DNA of 64,000 nucleotides from Sandaracinaceae bacterium (GTDB lineage Bacteria > Myxococcota_A > Polyangia > Polyangiales > Sandaracinaceae), in assembly GCA_040218145.1 (NCBI GenBank), contig JAVJQK010000134.1, forward strand, positions 1 through 64,000, in the 5' to 3' direction. The notes under the pieces were generated by a model. That model saw only the letters and a program-made list of their open reading frames with translations, made no database searches and was not told where the DNA came from. Numbering within the stretch: position 1 is the first letter of the stretch; the number at the start of each line of letters is the position of its first letter. Of this stretch, positions 1 to 8,190 are shown piece by piece. The translations under genes were made by a program, and so were the position numbers.

Positions 1-110
1 GCGATTACATCCATTTCTTCTACAATCTCGAGCGGCGCCACTCGCTGCTGGGTTACCTCAGCCCCGTCGAGTTCGAACTGAAGACCCAGGTCGCCGCGTT
101 GGCGGCATAG
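1..110 (+). CDS. IS3-family transposase (OrfB) C-terminal end, partial
   Basis: Frame 3 from the window edge is open to a TAG at 108-110 and encodes the last 35 residues of a transposase. The segment FYNLERRHSLLGYLSPVEFE is the typical end of the DDE integrase core of IS3-family OrfB proteins, where the last acidic residue lies just before this stretch. Only the tail is in the window, so intactness of the gene cannot be judged. It is followed within 35 bp by an IS-end-like sequence, which fits the family. The family call rests on this conserved tail and is fairly firm. Confidence 0.85.
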   Translation, partial: DYIHFFYNLERRHSLLGYLSPVEFELKTQVAALAA

Positions 111-141
111 TCAGACTGTCCACGAGACCGGGGGAACCTCA
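1..141 (+). mobile_element. Right end of an IS3-family insertion sequence
   Basis: After the transposase stop, the sequence at about 115-141 (TGTCCACGAGACCGGGGGAA, then CCTCA) resembles the terminal inverted repeat of IS3-group elements, which commonly end in TCA. The left end lies outside the window, so neither the matching inverted repeat nor a target duplication can be checked. The exact end at 141 is inferred. Confidence 0.65.
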
Positions 142-198
142 AAGCGGGTGCGGAAGCGGGTGCGGAAGCGGGTGCGGAAGCGGGTGCGGAAGCGGGTG
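142..198 (+). repeat. 12-bp tandem repeat (GCGGAAGCGGGT), about 4-5 copies
   Basis: Directly after the IS end, AAGCGGGTGCGG is repeated in tandem about four and a half times with no visible mismatch until it runs into AGCGGGTGGTGG. No coding frame is supported. The unit shares GCGGAAGCGG with the repeat inside the FecR-like gene at 742-948, read on the minus strand. Confidence 0.8.
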
Positions 199-283
199 GT
201 GGTTTGCAACTCAGGTAGACGGTCGCCCACGCGGTCCCGGATGCGGTAGCGGCAGCGGGTGGTGGCTCGCAATCCAGGTAGAC
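191..283 (+). repeat. Two direct copies of a ~30-bp repeat
   Basis: Positions 191-220 and 254-283 carry the same 30-bp unit, AGCGGGTGGTGG followed by a slightly varied centre and CAGGTAGAC. They differ at only four positions. The 33 bp between them is GC-rich spacer. The pair lies between the IS end and the FecR-like gene and could be debris of a larger repeat array. No function is visible. Confidence 0.65.
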
Positions 284-382
284 CACCGCAGACGCTGCGA
301 TCGTGGGCGGGCGCTTCGTGCCCGACCCCCGCGACCGTCAGCTCATCGAGCCGCGCCCGAAGAGCTCAGCCGGCGCAGTGTC

Positions 383-1582
383 TCAGTCTCTGGGCGGCCC
401 CAGCGCCAGCAGCCGCTCCCGGGCCTGGCTCGCCAACCGCTCCGGCAGGCCCAGCGCGATCGCGCGCGCGAACGCGGCCCGCGCGCGCGACGGGCGGTTC
501 AGCTGGTCCATCTCGAGCCGCCCGAGCGTGTAGGCGGCGATGGCGGCGCGCGGGTCGTCACGGCGCAAGCTGATCTGCCGGTAGAGCCGCGCCGCGCCGC
601 GCGCGTCCCCGCGCGCCCGGGCCGCGTCGGCCTCGGCCATCATCGCCGAGACGCTGGTCGTGTCGGGGGCCACCGGGGCGGGCGGCGCCGCGCGAGAGGG
701 GCGGGGGCGGCGCCGGAGGGGCCTCGCCTCTGCCACCGCCGCCACTGCGTCTGCTTCCGCCACCGCGTCCGCTTCCGTCACCGCGTCCGCTTCCGCGTCC
801 GCTTCCGCCACCGCGTCCGCTTCCGCTTCCGCCACCGCGTCCGCTTCCGTCACCGCGTCCGCTTCCGCTTCCGCGTCCGCTTCCGCCACCGCGTCCGCTT
901 CCGCTTCCGCCACCGCGTCCGCTTCCGCCACCGCGTCCGCGTCCGCTGCCGTCGGGGGACGAGACCCCGTCACCTCACTCGTGAGCGGGTTCTCGCGGCT
1001 CGCCACGGGCTCGGCGGCGACCTCGATGCTGCGGCCCGCGGTGAGGCGGGCGACCCGCTCGGGGACGCGCTCGCCGCGCACGAGGACCACGCCGCGCTCG
1101 ACCTCGACGCGGAGCGACGCGTCGTCGCGCGCGACGCTGAAGACCGTGCCGACCACCTCCACCGTGGCCAGCCCGCCCTCGACGACCCAGCGACGCGGGC
1201 CGCCGGGCGTGACGGAGAAGCGGGCGCGGCCGCGGGCGAGGAGCACGCCGAAGCGGTCGCCGTCGTTCTCGACCGTCTCGAGCCGCGCGCCCGGCTCGAG
1301 ACGGATCTCCGAGCCGTCGTCGAACGAGAGGGTGCGCGAGGCGCCGCTGGCCTCGACGACGGAGGGAGCCTCGCCCGACGCGAGCGCGAGCGGCCCGGGC
1401 GTCGGCCACAGCCAGAGCGCCCCCGCTGCGGCCAGGGCGCTCGCCGCGAGCAGCCCCACGACGAACGGGCCTCGCCCGCGCGGGCGCTCCCGCCGGTCGC
1501 GGATGTTCGACCACATGCGCGAGATCCGGACCTCGTCCGCGGTCTCGTCCAGGTGGGAGGCCAGGCGCCGTCCACGCCTCAT
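383..1582 (-). CDS. FecR-like anti-sigma/regulatory membrane protein with acidic Ala repeat
   Basis: Encodes 399 residues. The N-terminal ~45 residues look cytoplasmic, followed by one membrane segment (VVGLLAASALAAAGALWLW). Next is a FecR-type beta domain of about 130 residues with SRTLSFDDGSEIRLEPGA, GRARFSVTPGGPRRWVVEG and VEVVGTVFSV. Then comes ~75 residues of Ala-Asp-Glu repeats (ADAV, AEAD), then a Pro-rich stretch and a C-terminal ~75-residue helical TPR-like part (ARLYRQISLRRDDPRAAIAA). The ATG at 1582 overlaps the sigma factor stop by 4 nt (ATGA), implying translational coupling. FecR proteins relay envelope signals to a partner ECF sigma factor; that role is inferred here. The repeat probably acts as a spacer in the periplasm. 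Confidence 0.85.
   Translation of the reverse strand: MRRGRRLASHLDETADEVRISRMWSNIRDRRERPRGRGPFVVGLLAASALAAAGALWLWPTPGPLALASGEAPSVVEASGASRTLSFDDGSEIRLEPGARLETVENDGDRFGVLLARGRARFSVTPGGPRRWVVEGGLATVEVVGTVFSVARDDASLRVEVERGVVLVRGERVPERVARLTAGRSIEVAAEPVASRENPLTSEVTGSRPPTAADADAVAEADAVAEAEADAVAEADAEAEADAVTEADAVAEAEADAVAEADAEADAVTEADAVAEADAVAAVAEARPLRRRPRPSRAAPPAPVAPDTTSVSAMMAEADAARARGDARGAARLYRQISLRRDDPRAAIAAYTLGRLEMDQLNRPSRARAAFARAIALGLPERLASQARERLLALGPPRD
742..948 (-). repeat. Hexamer-based in-frame repeat in the FecR-like gene
   Basis: On the plus strand this stretch is built almost wholly from GCGTCC, GCTTCC, GCCACC and GTCACC units, giving Ala-Asp, Ala-Glu, Val-Ala and Val-Thr steps in the minus-strand protein. 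All units are multiples of 3 bp, so copy-number change would keep the frame. Length variation between strains is likely. Confidence 0.85.
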
Positions 1583-2169
1583 CGGCCCGCCTCCGCGTCC
1601 CCGTCGTCGTCGGGGTGGAGATCGGCGCCGAGGTGGGCCTCGATGCAGTCCTTCGCCTTGCGGATCCAGCGCTTGACCGTCGCGAGCGAGCAGTTGCACG
1701 CGTCCGCCGCCTCGGGGAGCGAGAGCCCCTCCACTTCGTGGAGCATCCACGCGATGCGATGGTCCGGCGCCACCTCGCGCAGCGCCGCGTCGATGCCCGC
1801 GAGCTCCAGGAGGACGTCCGGCGGCGTGGTCGGGCTCGCGAAGCGCTCCAGGGTCGCGTCGTCCACCGTGTGATCGAGCCCGAACGAGCGCATGAGCTTG
1901 CGGCGTCGGAGCTTGCCCCGCGCCCGGTTCATCGCGATCCGCAGGAGCCACCGCGGGAAGAGTGAGGGGTCTCGCAGCGAGTCGAGCTTCGTGAACGCCT
2001 TGAGGAAGGTGTCTTGCACCACGTCCTCGGCCTCGTCCGAGCGCCCGAGCACGCGCGTGGCCGCGTCGGTGACGCGGCGCACGTGACGGCGATAGAGCGC
2101 CTCCTCGGCCCACCGGTCGCCCTCTCGCGCGCGCCGCACGAGCTCGGCGTCGTCCGCCGGGCTCGCCAT
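1579..2169 (-). CDS. ECF-family RNA polymerase sigma factor
   Basis: Encodes 196 residues from the ATG at 2169. Sigma region 2 is clear (SDEAEDVVQDTFLKAFTKLD, then WLLRIAMNRARGKLRRRKL), and region 4 carries HEVEGLSLPEAADACNCSLA followed by TVKRWIRKAK, a helix-turn-helix. There are no region 1 or 3 domains, as expected for ECF sigma factors. The ATG at 2169 has GAGG about 8 nt upstream; a GTG at 2226 in the same frame would add 19 Pro/Arg-rich residues and is less likely. It is co-transcribed with the overlapping FecR-like gene downstream, which probably controls it. The target promoters are not visible. Confidence 0.92.
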   Translation of the reverse strand: MASPADDAELVRRAREGDRWAEEALYRRHVRRVTDAATRVLGRSDEAEDVVQDTFLKAFTKLDSLRDPSLFPRWLLRIAMNRARGKLRRRKLMRSFGLDHTVDDATLERFASPTTPPDVLLELAGIDAALREVAPDHRIAWMLHEVEGLSLPEAADACNCSLATVKRWIRKAKDCIEAHLGADLHPDDDGDAEAGR

Positions 2170-2294
2170 CTCCCGGACCTCGCCGACGCGAGGAGGGCTG
2201 GAGCGCGGTCTGGGTGCGGTGGTCACGTGGAGGTCGATGCCCGGGCGCCCGCGACCGGCTCACCGTCGGCGCGGCGCGCCCCGAGAGGAGAGCG

Positions 2295-2660
2295 TCAAGG
2301 AGAGGGTACGACCAGGGTGGTCTGCATGCCGCCCGGATCGGTCCCCTCGAACTGCCACACGCTGAGGGTGTCGTCCGGCTCCGCCGCGATCCGCAGCTCG
2401 AAGTCGCCGGTCATCACGTCGGAACGCACCAGGACGCCCATCTCGGTGCGCTCGTTGAGGCACCCCACGAAGGCGCCCTCACGCGCGTTGCCGCGGACCG
2501 TCACCAGGCCGTCCGCGTCGGGCGGCCCCTCGACGAGCGCCATCGGCGGCGGCAGCGGCAGGGTCGGCGCCGCGCAGCCGGGGCCGAGCGCCACGCAGGC
2601 GATCGCCGCGGTGAGCGCCAAGCCGAAGAAAGCACGCCCGATGGGTCCCTGGGTCCACAT
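2295..2660 (-). CDS. Small predicted lipoprotein
   Basis: Encodes 121 residues starting MWTQGPIGR, then a hydrophobic stretch ([20 protein letters not shown]) ending in a lipobox-like LGPGC, so the mature protein would start at Cys and be membrane-anchored. The remaining ~90 residues contain [20 protein letters not shown] and GMQTTLVV. I recognise no family. An alternative ATG at 2684 adds eight residues. The gene lies upstream of the sigma/FecR pair on the same strand and is divergent from gyrA, so the 233-bp gap at 2661-2893 should hold promoters for both. Confidence 0.6.
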   Translation of the reverse strand: MWTQGPIGRAFFGLALTAAIACVALGPGCAAPTLPLPPPMALVEGPPDADGLVTVRGNAREGAFVGCLNERTEMGVLVRSDVMTGDFELRIAAEPDDTLSVWQFEGTDPGGMQTTLVVPSP

Positions 2661-2785
2661 GTCCACCGACGAAGATAGCAACATCGATGCCTCCGCGCGA
2701 CCGGGGGCTGGAGCGCTGTTTTCAGGGGATCGTGCGCAAATGCGTTGCCCGAGTTGCCAACGCTGTTGGCGCTTTGCTCCGCCCT

Positions 2786-2836
2786 CGCGCGCGCGCGCAC
2801 ACACGCGCGCGAGCGCACGCGCGTACGCACGCGCGT
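2786..2836. repeat. Alternating purine-pyrimidine tract (Z-DNA-prone) upstream of gyrA
   Basis: Positions 2786-2811 alternate pyrimidine and purine perfectly for 26 bp (CG and CA steps). After a one-step phase break at 2812-2813 the alternation continues for 24 bp to 2836. CG/CA alternation is the sequence class that most readily flips to left-handed Z-DNA under negative supercoiling. It sits 58 bp before the gyrA start. Confidence 0.75.
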
Positions 2837-2849
2837 CGTGCTAGGGTCC

Positions 2850-2876
2850 CGGGCCTTCCACGCGGGCGTAGGCCCG
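2850..2876 (+). promoter_or_regulatory. Inverted repeat in the gyrA leader
   Basis: CGGGCCT at 2850-2856 is complementary to AGGCCCG at 2870-2876, with a 13-nt loop. It ends 17 nt before the gyrA ATG, so as RNA it would form a stem just upstream of the ribosome site. It could equally be a protein-binding site or have no function. Confidence 0.35.
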
Positions 2877-2893
2877 CACGAGTCAGGACTTTC

Positions 2894-5578
2894 ATGGCGG
2901 AACAGCAAACCATCCCGGTCACCATCGAAGACGAGATGCGCTCCTCGTACCTCGCGTACGCGATGAGCGTCATCGTCGGCCGGGCGATCCCGGACGTGCG
3001 TGACGGCCTGAAGCCCGTGCACCGGCGCGTCATGTACTCGATGCACGAGCAGGGCGTTCGCTGGAACAGCTCCTACAAGAAGTCCGCGCGCATCGTCGGT
3101 GACGTCCTCGGCAAGTACCACCCGCACGGCGACTCGGCCGTCTACGACGCCCTCGTGCGGATGGCGCAGGACTTCTCCATGCGGTACCCGCTCGTCGACG
3201 GGCAGGGCAACTTCGGCTCGGTCGACGGCGACCCGCCCGCGGCCATGCGGTACACCGAGGTGCGCATGGCTCGGATCGCCTCCGAGCTGCTCGCCGACAT
3301 CGACAAGGAGACGGTCGACTTCCAGTCGAACTTCGACGACTCGGAGATGGAGCCGACCGTCCTCCCGAGCCGCGTCCCGAACCTGCTGATCAACGGCACG
3401 TCGGGCATCGCGGTCGGGATGGCGACCAACATCCCGCCTCACAACCTGTCCGAGATCGTCGACGCGGTCATCCGGCTCATCGAGAACCCGGACCTGACCA
3501 TCGACGAGCTGATGGTCGACGATCCGGAGACGGGGCGGCTCGGCGTCAAGGGGCCCGACTTCCCGACCGCGGGCTTCATCTACGGCACCAGCGGCATCCG
3601 CGCCGCGTACCACACCGGCCGCGGCCGCGTGGTGATGCGCGCCCGCGCCAGCATCGAGGAGATGCCCGGCAAGACCGAGCGCGAGCAGATCGTCATCACG
3701 GAGATCCCCTACCAGGTCAACAAGGCGGATCTGCTCAAGAAGATCGCGCAGCTCGTGCGCGAGAAGAAGCTCGAGGGCATCAGCGATCTGCGCGACGAGA
3801 GCGACCGCGACGGGATGCGCATGGTCATCGAGCTGAAGCGCGAGGCGCACGGCGAGATCGTGCTGAACCACCTCTACGCGCAGACCGCGCTCCAGAGCAC
3901 GTTCGGCGTCAACTGCCTCGCCATCGTCAACGGCCAGCCGCAGGTCCTGACGCTCAAGCAGGCGCTCGAGCACTTCATCTGGCACCGCCGCGAGGTCGTC
4001 ACCCGCCGCACGCGCCACGATCTCCGCAAGGCGATCGAGCGCCGCGACGTGGTCGAGGGCCTCGGCATGGCCGTCACCGACGTCGACCTCGTCGTCAGCA
4101 CCATCCGCAAGTCGCGGGACGCCGAGGAGGCCCAGCGAGAGCTCATGAAGCTGCCGCTGAAGGGGCTCGAGGAGTTCGTGCGCCGGGCGGGTCGCCCCGA
4201 GGACGAGATCGCCGCCGCGAAGGCGAAGGGCGACTACTTCCTCAGCGAGGGGCAGGCCAAGGCCATCCTCGAGATGCGCCTCAGCCGCCTGACGGGGCTC
4301 GAGCGCGAGAAGCTGGCCACCGAGTACGGCGAGATCTGCGACCTCATCGCCTACCTCGAGGCCATCCTCGCGAGCGAGACCCGCCTGCTCGAGGTGATCA
4401 CCGAGGAGCTGCAGGAGATCCGCGAGCGCTACGCCGACGGCCGCCGCACCGAGATCGTGCAGGCCGAGGGTGACATCGACATCGAGGACCTCATCGCGAA
4501 CGAGCCGATGGTCGTCGTCATCACGCGCGGCGGGTACGTCAAGCGCGTCCCGCTCACCGAGTACGAGGCGCAGGGCCGGGGGGGTAAGGGCAAACGCGCC
4601 GCGAAGCTCAAGGAGGAGGACTTCGTGCGCTGGCTGTTCATCGCCAACGCGCACGACTCCGTGTTCTTCCTGACCGACGCGGGCAAGGTCTACGTCAAAC
4701 GTGTGTACGAGATCCCGAGCGGCTCGCGCGCGTCCCGGGGTCGACATGTCAACAACTTCGTCGGGCTCGATCCCAAGGAGGAGTCGCTCGCGTCCATCCT
4801 GCCCATCGAGACGCTCGAGACGGACGACGCGTTCCTGCTCACCTGCAGCCGGCTCGGAAAGGTGAAGCGCACCGCGCTCAGCGCCTACGCCAACATCCGC
4901 ACCAGCGGCCTGATCGCCGTGCAGATCGAAGAGGACGATCAGCTCCTCGCCGCGCGCCTCGTGCGCGAAGACGACGAGGTCCTGCTCGGCACCGCGCACG
5001 GGCAGAGCATCCGCTTCAAGGTCCAGGACGTGCGCCCGATGGGCCGCGGCACGCGCGGCGTGCGAGGCGTCAGCCTCCAGGGCGACGACCACGTGGTGGG
5101 CCTCGACGTCATCGAGGATCAGGAGGAGCAGCAGGTGCTCGCGGTCAGCGCCAACGGCTACGGCAAGCGCACGCCGGTGAGCGAGTGGCGCCTCCAGAAC
5201 CGCGGCGGCAAGGGCATCATCGCGATGGTGACGAGCGAGCGGAACGGGCCGATGGTCAAGCTCCGCCTCGTCCGGCCGGGCGAGCAGATCATGGTCGTCA
5301 CCAACGGCGGTCAGGTCATCCGGACGCACGTCGACCAGATCCGCGAGGCGGGTCGGAACACGCAGGGCGTCATCGTGATTCGCGTCGCTCAGGGGGAGCA
5401 GGTCGTCGACGTCGAGCCGGTCGCGGAGCCGGAGGACGACGAGGAGCTGGACACGCTGCCGGAGCCCGGGGAGGGCGAGGATCTCGAGGAGGGCCCCCCC
5501 GAAGAGGAGCCCTCGGACGAGGAGCCTTCCGATGAGGACGACGCCTCTTCGGACGACCCCTCCGACGACGAGGAGTAA
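2894..5578 (+). CDS. gyrA: DNA gyrase subunit A
   Basis: Encodes 894 residues of the DNA-cleaving and religating subunit of gyrase, which works with GyrB to add negative supercoils using ATP. The breakage-reunion domain starts [40 protein letters not shown] marks the quinolone region, and AAMRYTE holds the catalytic Tyr at residue 120. The C-terminal wheel domain has the GyrA box QGRGGKG and repeated blades such as [14 protein letters not shown]. The last ~45 residues are an unusually acidic Glu/Asp/Ser tail. The ATG at 2894 is chosen because it opens the conserved N-terminus. gyrB is not in the window. Confidence 0.98.
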   Translation: MAEQQTIPVTIEDEMRSSYLAYAMSVIVGRAIPDVRDGLKPVHRRVMYSMHEQGVRWNSSYKKSARIVGDVLGKYHPHGDSAVYDALVRMAQDFSMRYPLVDGQGNFGSVDGDPPAAMRYTEVRMARIASELLADIDKETVDFQSNFDDSEMEPTVLPSRVPNLLINGTSGIAVGMATNIPPHNLSEIVDAVIRLIENPDLTIDELMVDDPETGRLGVKGPDFPTAGFIYGTSGIRAAYHTGRGRVVMRARASIEEMPGKTEREQIVITEIPYQVNKADLLKKIAQLVREKKLEGISDLRDESDRDGMRMVIELKREAHGEIVLNHLYAQTALQSTFGVNCLAIVNGQPQVLTLKQALEHFIWHRREVVTRRTRHDLRKAIERRDVVEGLGMAVTDVDLVVSTIRKSRDAEEAQRELMKLPLKGLEEFVRRAGRPEDEIAAAKAKGDYFLSEGQAKAILEMRLSRLTGLEREKLATEYGEICDLIAYLEAILASETRLLEVITEELQEIRERYADGRRTEIVQAEGDIDIEDLIANEPMVVVITRGGYVKRVPLTEYEAQGRGGKGKRAAKLKEEDFVRWLFIANAHDSVFFLTDAGKVYVKRVYEIPSGSRASRGRHVNNFVGLDPKEESLASILPIETLETDDAFLLTCSRLGKVKRTALSAYANIRTSGLIAVQIEEDDQLLAARLVREDDEVLLGTAHGQSIRFKVQDVRPMGRGTRGVRGVSLQGDDHVVGLDVIEDQEEQQVLAVSANGYGKRTPVSEWRLQNRGGKGIIAMVTSERNGPMVKLRLVRPGEQIMVVTNGGQVIRTHVDQIREAGRNTQGVIVIRVAQGEQVVDVEPVAEPEDDEELDTLPEPGEGEDLEEGPPEEEPSDEEPSDEDDASSDDPSDDEE

Positions 5579-5611
5579 GCCGCCTTTACGGTGCCTCCGC
5601 CGCGTGCGACC

Positions 5612-6625
5612 ATGAGCGCGGCGGGGGCCATGAGTCGAGACCGGAACGATACCTACCTGCTCGACCGGACGGGCACGCTCCTCGGGGGCCGCTATCGCGT
5701 CCTCGAGCTCATCGGCGCGGGCGCCATGGGGAGCGTGTGGCTCGCCGAGCATCTCGCGCTGCGGCGCGAGGTGGTGGTGAAGTTCCACGAGTCCTTTCGC
5801 GACTCGGACGGGCTCGGTCTGCGCCGCTTCCTCCGCGAGGGGAGGGCGCTCTCGGCCGTGCGGCATCGCAACCTCGTGGAGCTCTACGAGGTGGGACACA
5901 CCGACCGCGGCGAGCCCTTCCTCATCATGGAGCGCCTCCGCGGGCGCACCCTCGCCGACCGGCTCAACCGCGAGATGAAGCTGCCCCCCGTCGAGGCGTT
6001 CGACGTCGCCATCGGGCTCGCGAGCGGGCTCGAGGCGGTCCACGCGGCTGGCATCCTCCATCGCGACGTGAAACCGGAGAACGTCATCCTCCACGAGGAG
6101 GGCGACGCCATCGTGGCCCGCCTCGTCGACTTCGGGCTCGCGCGCCCCGTCGAGGGCGGCGAGCGCATCATCACCGACAACCGCGCCATCGGGACACCCG
6201 GCTACATGGCGCCGGAGCAGGTGGTGGGCGTCGCGCGAGTGGACGCGCGCGTCGACGTCTACGCGCTGGGCGCGGTGCTCTACGAGATGCTCAGCGGGGA
6301 GCTGCCGGTCGAGGGGCAGACGGCGATGCAGCTGATGGCCGCCACGGCCGAGGACGACCCGATCCCGCTCGCGGCCTGGTGCCCCGAGCACCGGGGGCCG
6401 GTCGACGCGCTGTTGATGGCGGCCCTCGCGCGCGACCGGGACGAGCGCACGAGTGACGCGCGGACCCTGCGCCTCGCGCTCGAGGCGCTGCGTGTCGACT
6501 TGCCGCGGGGGCGATCGCGCGCCGCGCCCACGCTCCCCGGCATGTCCCACGCGATCGTGCATCCGCGGGAACGTCAGCCGACCCAGAGCGATCCGCGCCA
6601 CCGTCGGCACCCGTCCGACGATTGA
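5612..6625 (+). CDS. Soluble Hanks-type serine/threonine protein kinase
   Basis: Encodes 337 residues. The kinase domain runs from about residue 28 (YRVLELIGAGAMGSVWLAEH, glycine loop) through the ATP lysine in VVVKF (K57), the catalytic loop HRDVKPEN (150-157), DFG (173-175) and the activation/P+1 region GTPGYMAPEQ. All core catalytic residues are present. The C-terminal ~60 residues are basic and Pro-rich, with no transmembrane segment or PASTA/TPR domain, so it is likely cytosolic. Starts at 5591 (GTG) or 5630 (ATG) are also possible. It begins 33 bp after gyrA, and the next gene may overlap its stop. The substrate is unknown. Confidence 0.92.
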   Translation: MSAAGAMSRDRNDTYLLDRTGTLLGGRYRVLELIGAGAMGSVWLAEHLALRREVVVKFHESFRDSDGLGLRRFLREGRALSAVRHRNLVELYEVGHTDRGEPFLIMERLRGRTLADRLNREMKLPPVEAFDVAIGLASGLEAVHAAGILHRDVKPENVILHEEGDAIVARLVDFGLARPVEGGERIITDNRAIGTPGYMAPEQVVGVARVDARVDVYALGAVLYEMLSGELPVEGQTAMQLMAATAEDDPIPLAAWCPEHRGPVDALLMAALARDRDERTSDARTLRLALEALRVDLPRGRSRAAPTLPGMSHAIVHPRERQPTQSDPRHRRHPSDD

Positions 6626-6663
6626 CACGGGACGTCGCGCTTCTCGGCCCTATGCCCCGAGGC

Positions 6664-7443
6664 ATGACGTTTCGAGACATGTGCAAGGTGAGCGTGGGCG
6701 AGGAAGGCCTCCGCTGCGACGTGCCCGAGGGATGGGAGCAAGGCCGCGGCGCCTTCGGCGGGCTCGGCATCGGGCTCGCGCTCCGCGCGCTGGAGCGTGA
6801 GGAGCCCGAGCGGCCGCTCCGCGCGCTGACGGCGGAGCTGCCCGGACCCCTCCTCGCAGGGCCGGCGACCATCGAGACCCGGGCGCTGCGACGAGGCACG
6901 GGGCTCAGCAGCCTCGAGGCCACCCTCTCTCAGGAGGGCGAGGTCAAGGTGCGCGTCACCGGCCTGTTCGGCGTCGCCCGCGCCGAGGACGTCGCCTTCT
7001 CCCCTCCCGCTCCAGAGGTCACGCCATGGCGGGACGTGCCGCCGCTCTCGGGTGAGGCGCTCCCGCCGCGGTTCGCGCGTCACTTCCAGTATCGCGTGAC
7101 GGGGCCCCCGCCGTTCTCGGCCGGGGACGAGGCGCGCGCGAGCGGGTGGATCCAGTTCACCGAGCCGCTCGAGGCGTGGGGTGGGGCCGAGCTCGCCGCG
7201 CTCGCGGACGCCTGGTGGCCGAGCTTCTTCGCGCGCCTCGACGGCTTTCGACCGATGGGCACGGTGACCTTCACCCTGCAGCTGACCGAGGCGGCGCGGG
7301 ATCTCGATCCGACGCAGCCGCTCTACTACCGCGCGCGCAGCGAGGTCGCGTCCGCGGGCTACGTGTCCGAGCTCCGTGAGCTGTGGACGCCGGACGGGCG
7401 GCTGGTCGCGCTCAACCCGCAGACCTTCGTCGTCATCCGGTGA
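6664..7443 (+). CDS. Thioesterase-like double-hotdog protein
   Basis: Encodes about 259 residues. The pattern CDVPEGWEQGRGAFGGLGIG, then RPLRALTAELPGPLLAGPAT and ATLSQEGEVKVRVTGLFG, followed after ~120 residues by a second similar half with DEARASGWIQFTEP, fits acyl-CoA thioesterase (4HBT_3/TesB-like) double-hotdog proteins that hydrolyse acyl-CoA. No classic catalytic motif is obvious, so the substrate and even the activity are open. The start is uncertain: a TTG at 6622 overlaps the kinase stop as TTGA, a junction type common in this window, and ATG codons occur at 6652 and 6664. It is probably in an operon with the kinase. Confidence 0.7.
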   Translation: MTFRDMCKVSVGEEGLRCDVPEGWEQGRGAFGGLGIGLALRALEREEPERPLRALTAELPGPLLAGPATIETRALRRGTGLSSLEATLSQEGEVKVRVTGLFGVARAEDVAFSPPAPEVTPWRDVPPLSGEALPPRFARHFQYRVTGPPPFSAGDEARASGWIQFTEPLEAWGGAELAALADAWWPSFFARLDGFRPMGTVTFTLQLTEAARDLDPTQPLYYRARSEVASAGYVSELRELWTPDGRLVALNPQTFVVIR

Positions 7444-7482
7444 CTCTTTCCCCGCGCGCCGAGTGGGTGGCACCCTGGGCGC

Positions 7483-8115
7483 ATGAACCGCGCACTTCTC
7501 TTCGCCCTCGTCTCCCTCCTCCCGCTCCCCGTCGCCGCCGACGCCGTCGGGCCGCCGCCCGACATGTGCCCCGAGGGGAGCACCGCCGTCGACTTCTGCC
7601 ACGGCCCCGCGACCTGTCGCAGCCTGGGCTGTGAGACGGACGGGGACTGCGACGCGGGGCAGATCTGCGCCGACCGCCCGCTCTGCACGCGCGAGCACTG
7701 CTGCAGCGGGCGCTGCTGCGCGGGAGGCTGCGGGAGTGAGCCGACGACCTACACCCACGTCGAGGGGCCGTGCGGTCCGGGCAACAGCTGCACCGGCTTC
7801 GACACGACCTGCAACATGGTCAAGGTCTGCGTCACGCCCGAGCCGGGCATGGACGCGGGGCCGCCCCCCACCGACGCGGGCTCGGTCGATGACTCGGGGG
7901 TCACGCCGATGGACGCGGGCGAGGCGGAGGACGCGGGCGAGCGCGAAGACGCCGGAGAGGGGCTCGACTCGGGCGCCGAGGCCGACAGCGGCACCACCCC
8001 GCCCGAGACCGACGGCGGCTGCTGCTCCGTGTCGGGCCCGCGCAGCGCCCTCGGGGGCGCCCTCTTCCTCGCGCTCTTCGTGGTGACCCTCGGTCGTCTC
8101 CGTCGCAAGGGCTGA
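7483..8115 (+). CDS. Secreted Cys-rich protein with MYXO-CTERM-like anchor
   Basis: Encodes 210 residues. A signal peptide (MNRALLFALVSLLPLPVAAD) is followed by a Cys-rich region of ~105 residues with many pairs (HCCSGRCCAGGCG). A low-complexity linker follows, built on Asp-Ala-Gly (MDAG, EDAG, DSG). The C-terminus GGCCSVSGPRSAL, one membrane stretch (GGALFLALFVVTLG) and RLRRKG match the layout of MYXO-CTERM/GlyGly-CTERM sorting signals: a Cys/Gly motif, a hydrophobic helix and a basic end. The protein is therefore probably exported, disulfide-rich and cell-surface processed. The Cys-rich part belongs to no family I recognise. A strong terminator follows directly. Confidence 0.85.
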   Translation: MNRALLFALVSLLPLPVAADAVGPPPDMCPEGSTAVDFCHGPATCRSLGCETDGDCDAGQICADRPLCTREHCCSGRCCAGGCGSEPTTYTHVEGPCGPGNSCTGFDTTCNMVKVCVTPEPGMDAGPPPTDAGSVDDSGVTPMDAGEAEDAGEREDAGEGLDSGAEADSGTTPPETDGGCCSVSGPRSALGGALFLALFVVTLGRLRRKG

Positions 8116-8124
8116 CGGAACGAG

Positions 8125-8160
8125 AGAGGCCCGCGGCGTCTCCACCGCGGGCCTCTTCTT
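8125..8160. terminator. Rho-independent terminator between convergent genes
   Basis: AGAGGCCCGCGG at 8125-8136 pairs with CCGCGGGCCTCT at 8145-8156 over 12 bp with an 8-nt loop, followed by TCTT. It lies between the plus-strand gene ending at 8115 and the minus-strand gene ending at 8191. The plus-strand T-run is short but the stem is very stable, and it may serve both strands. Confidence 0.8.
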
Positions 8161-8190
8161 CTCGAAGGATGTCGTCTCGAGCGAGGGCGC

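Noticed and set aside
142-198. Possible CRISPR array
   Set aside because: The repeats are contiguous 12-bp units with no spacers, and no cas genes are nearby.
660-1676. Plus-strand Ala/Ser-repeat protein opposite the FecR-like gene
   Set aside because: It is the reverse reading of the hexamer repeat and FecR domain, with no signal peptide or domain.
383-2263. A single 626-residue minus-strand protein covering both sigma and FecR regions
   Set aside because: The upstream ~225 residues are the out-of-frame shadow of the sigma factor. The FecR gene starts at 1582 with an ATGA overlap.
2501-6628. 1375-codon open frame on the minus strand across gyrA and the kinase gene
   Set aside because: It is antisense to clear gyrA and kinase genes, has highly charged shadow composition and no domain. 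Long antisense frames are common in GC-rich DNA.
7468-7485. Sigma-54-like TGGCAC...GC promoter
   Set aside because: It ends at the start codon of the Cys-rich protein gene, leaving no room for a leader, and the -12 element is poor.
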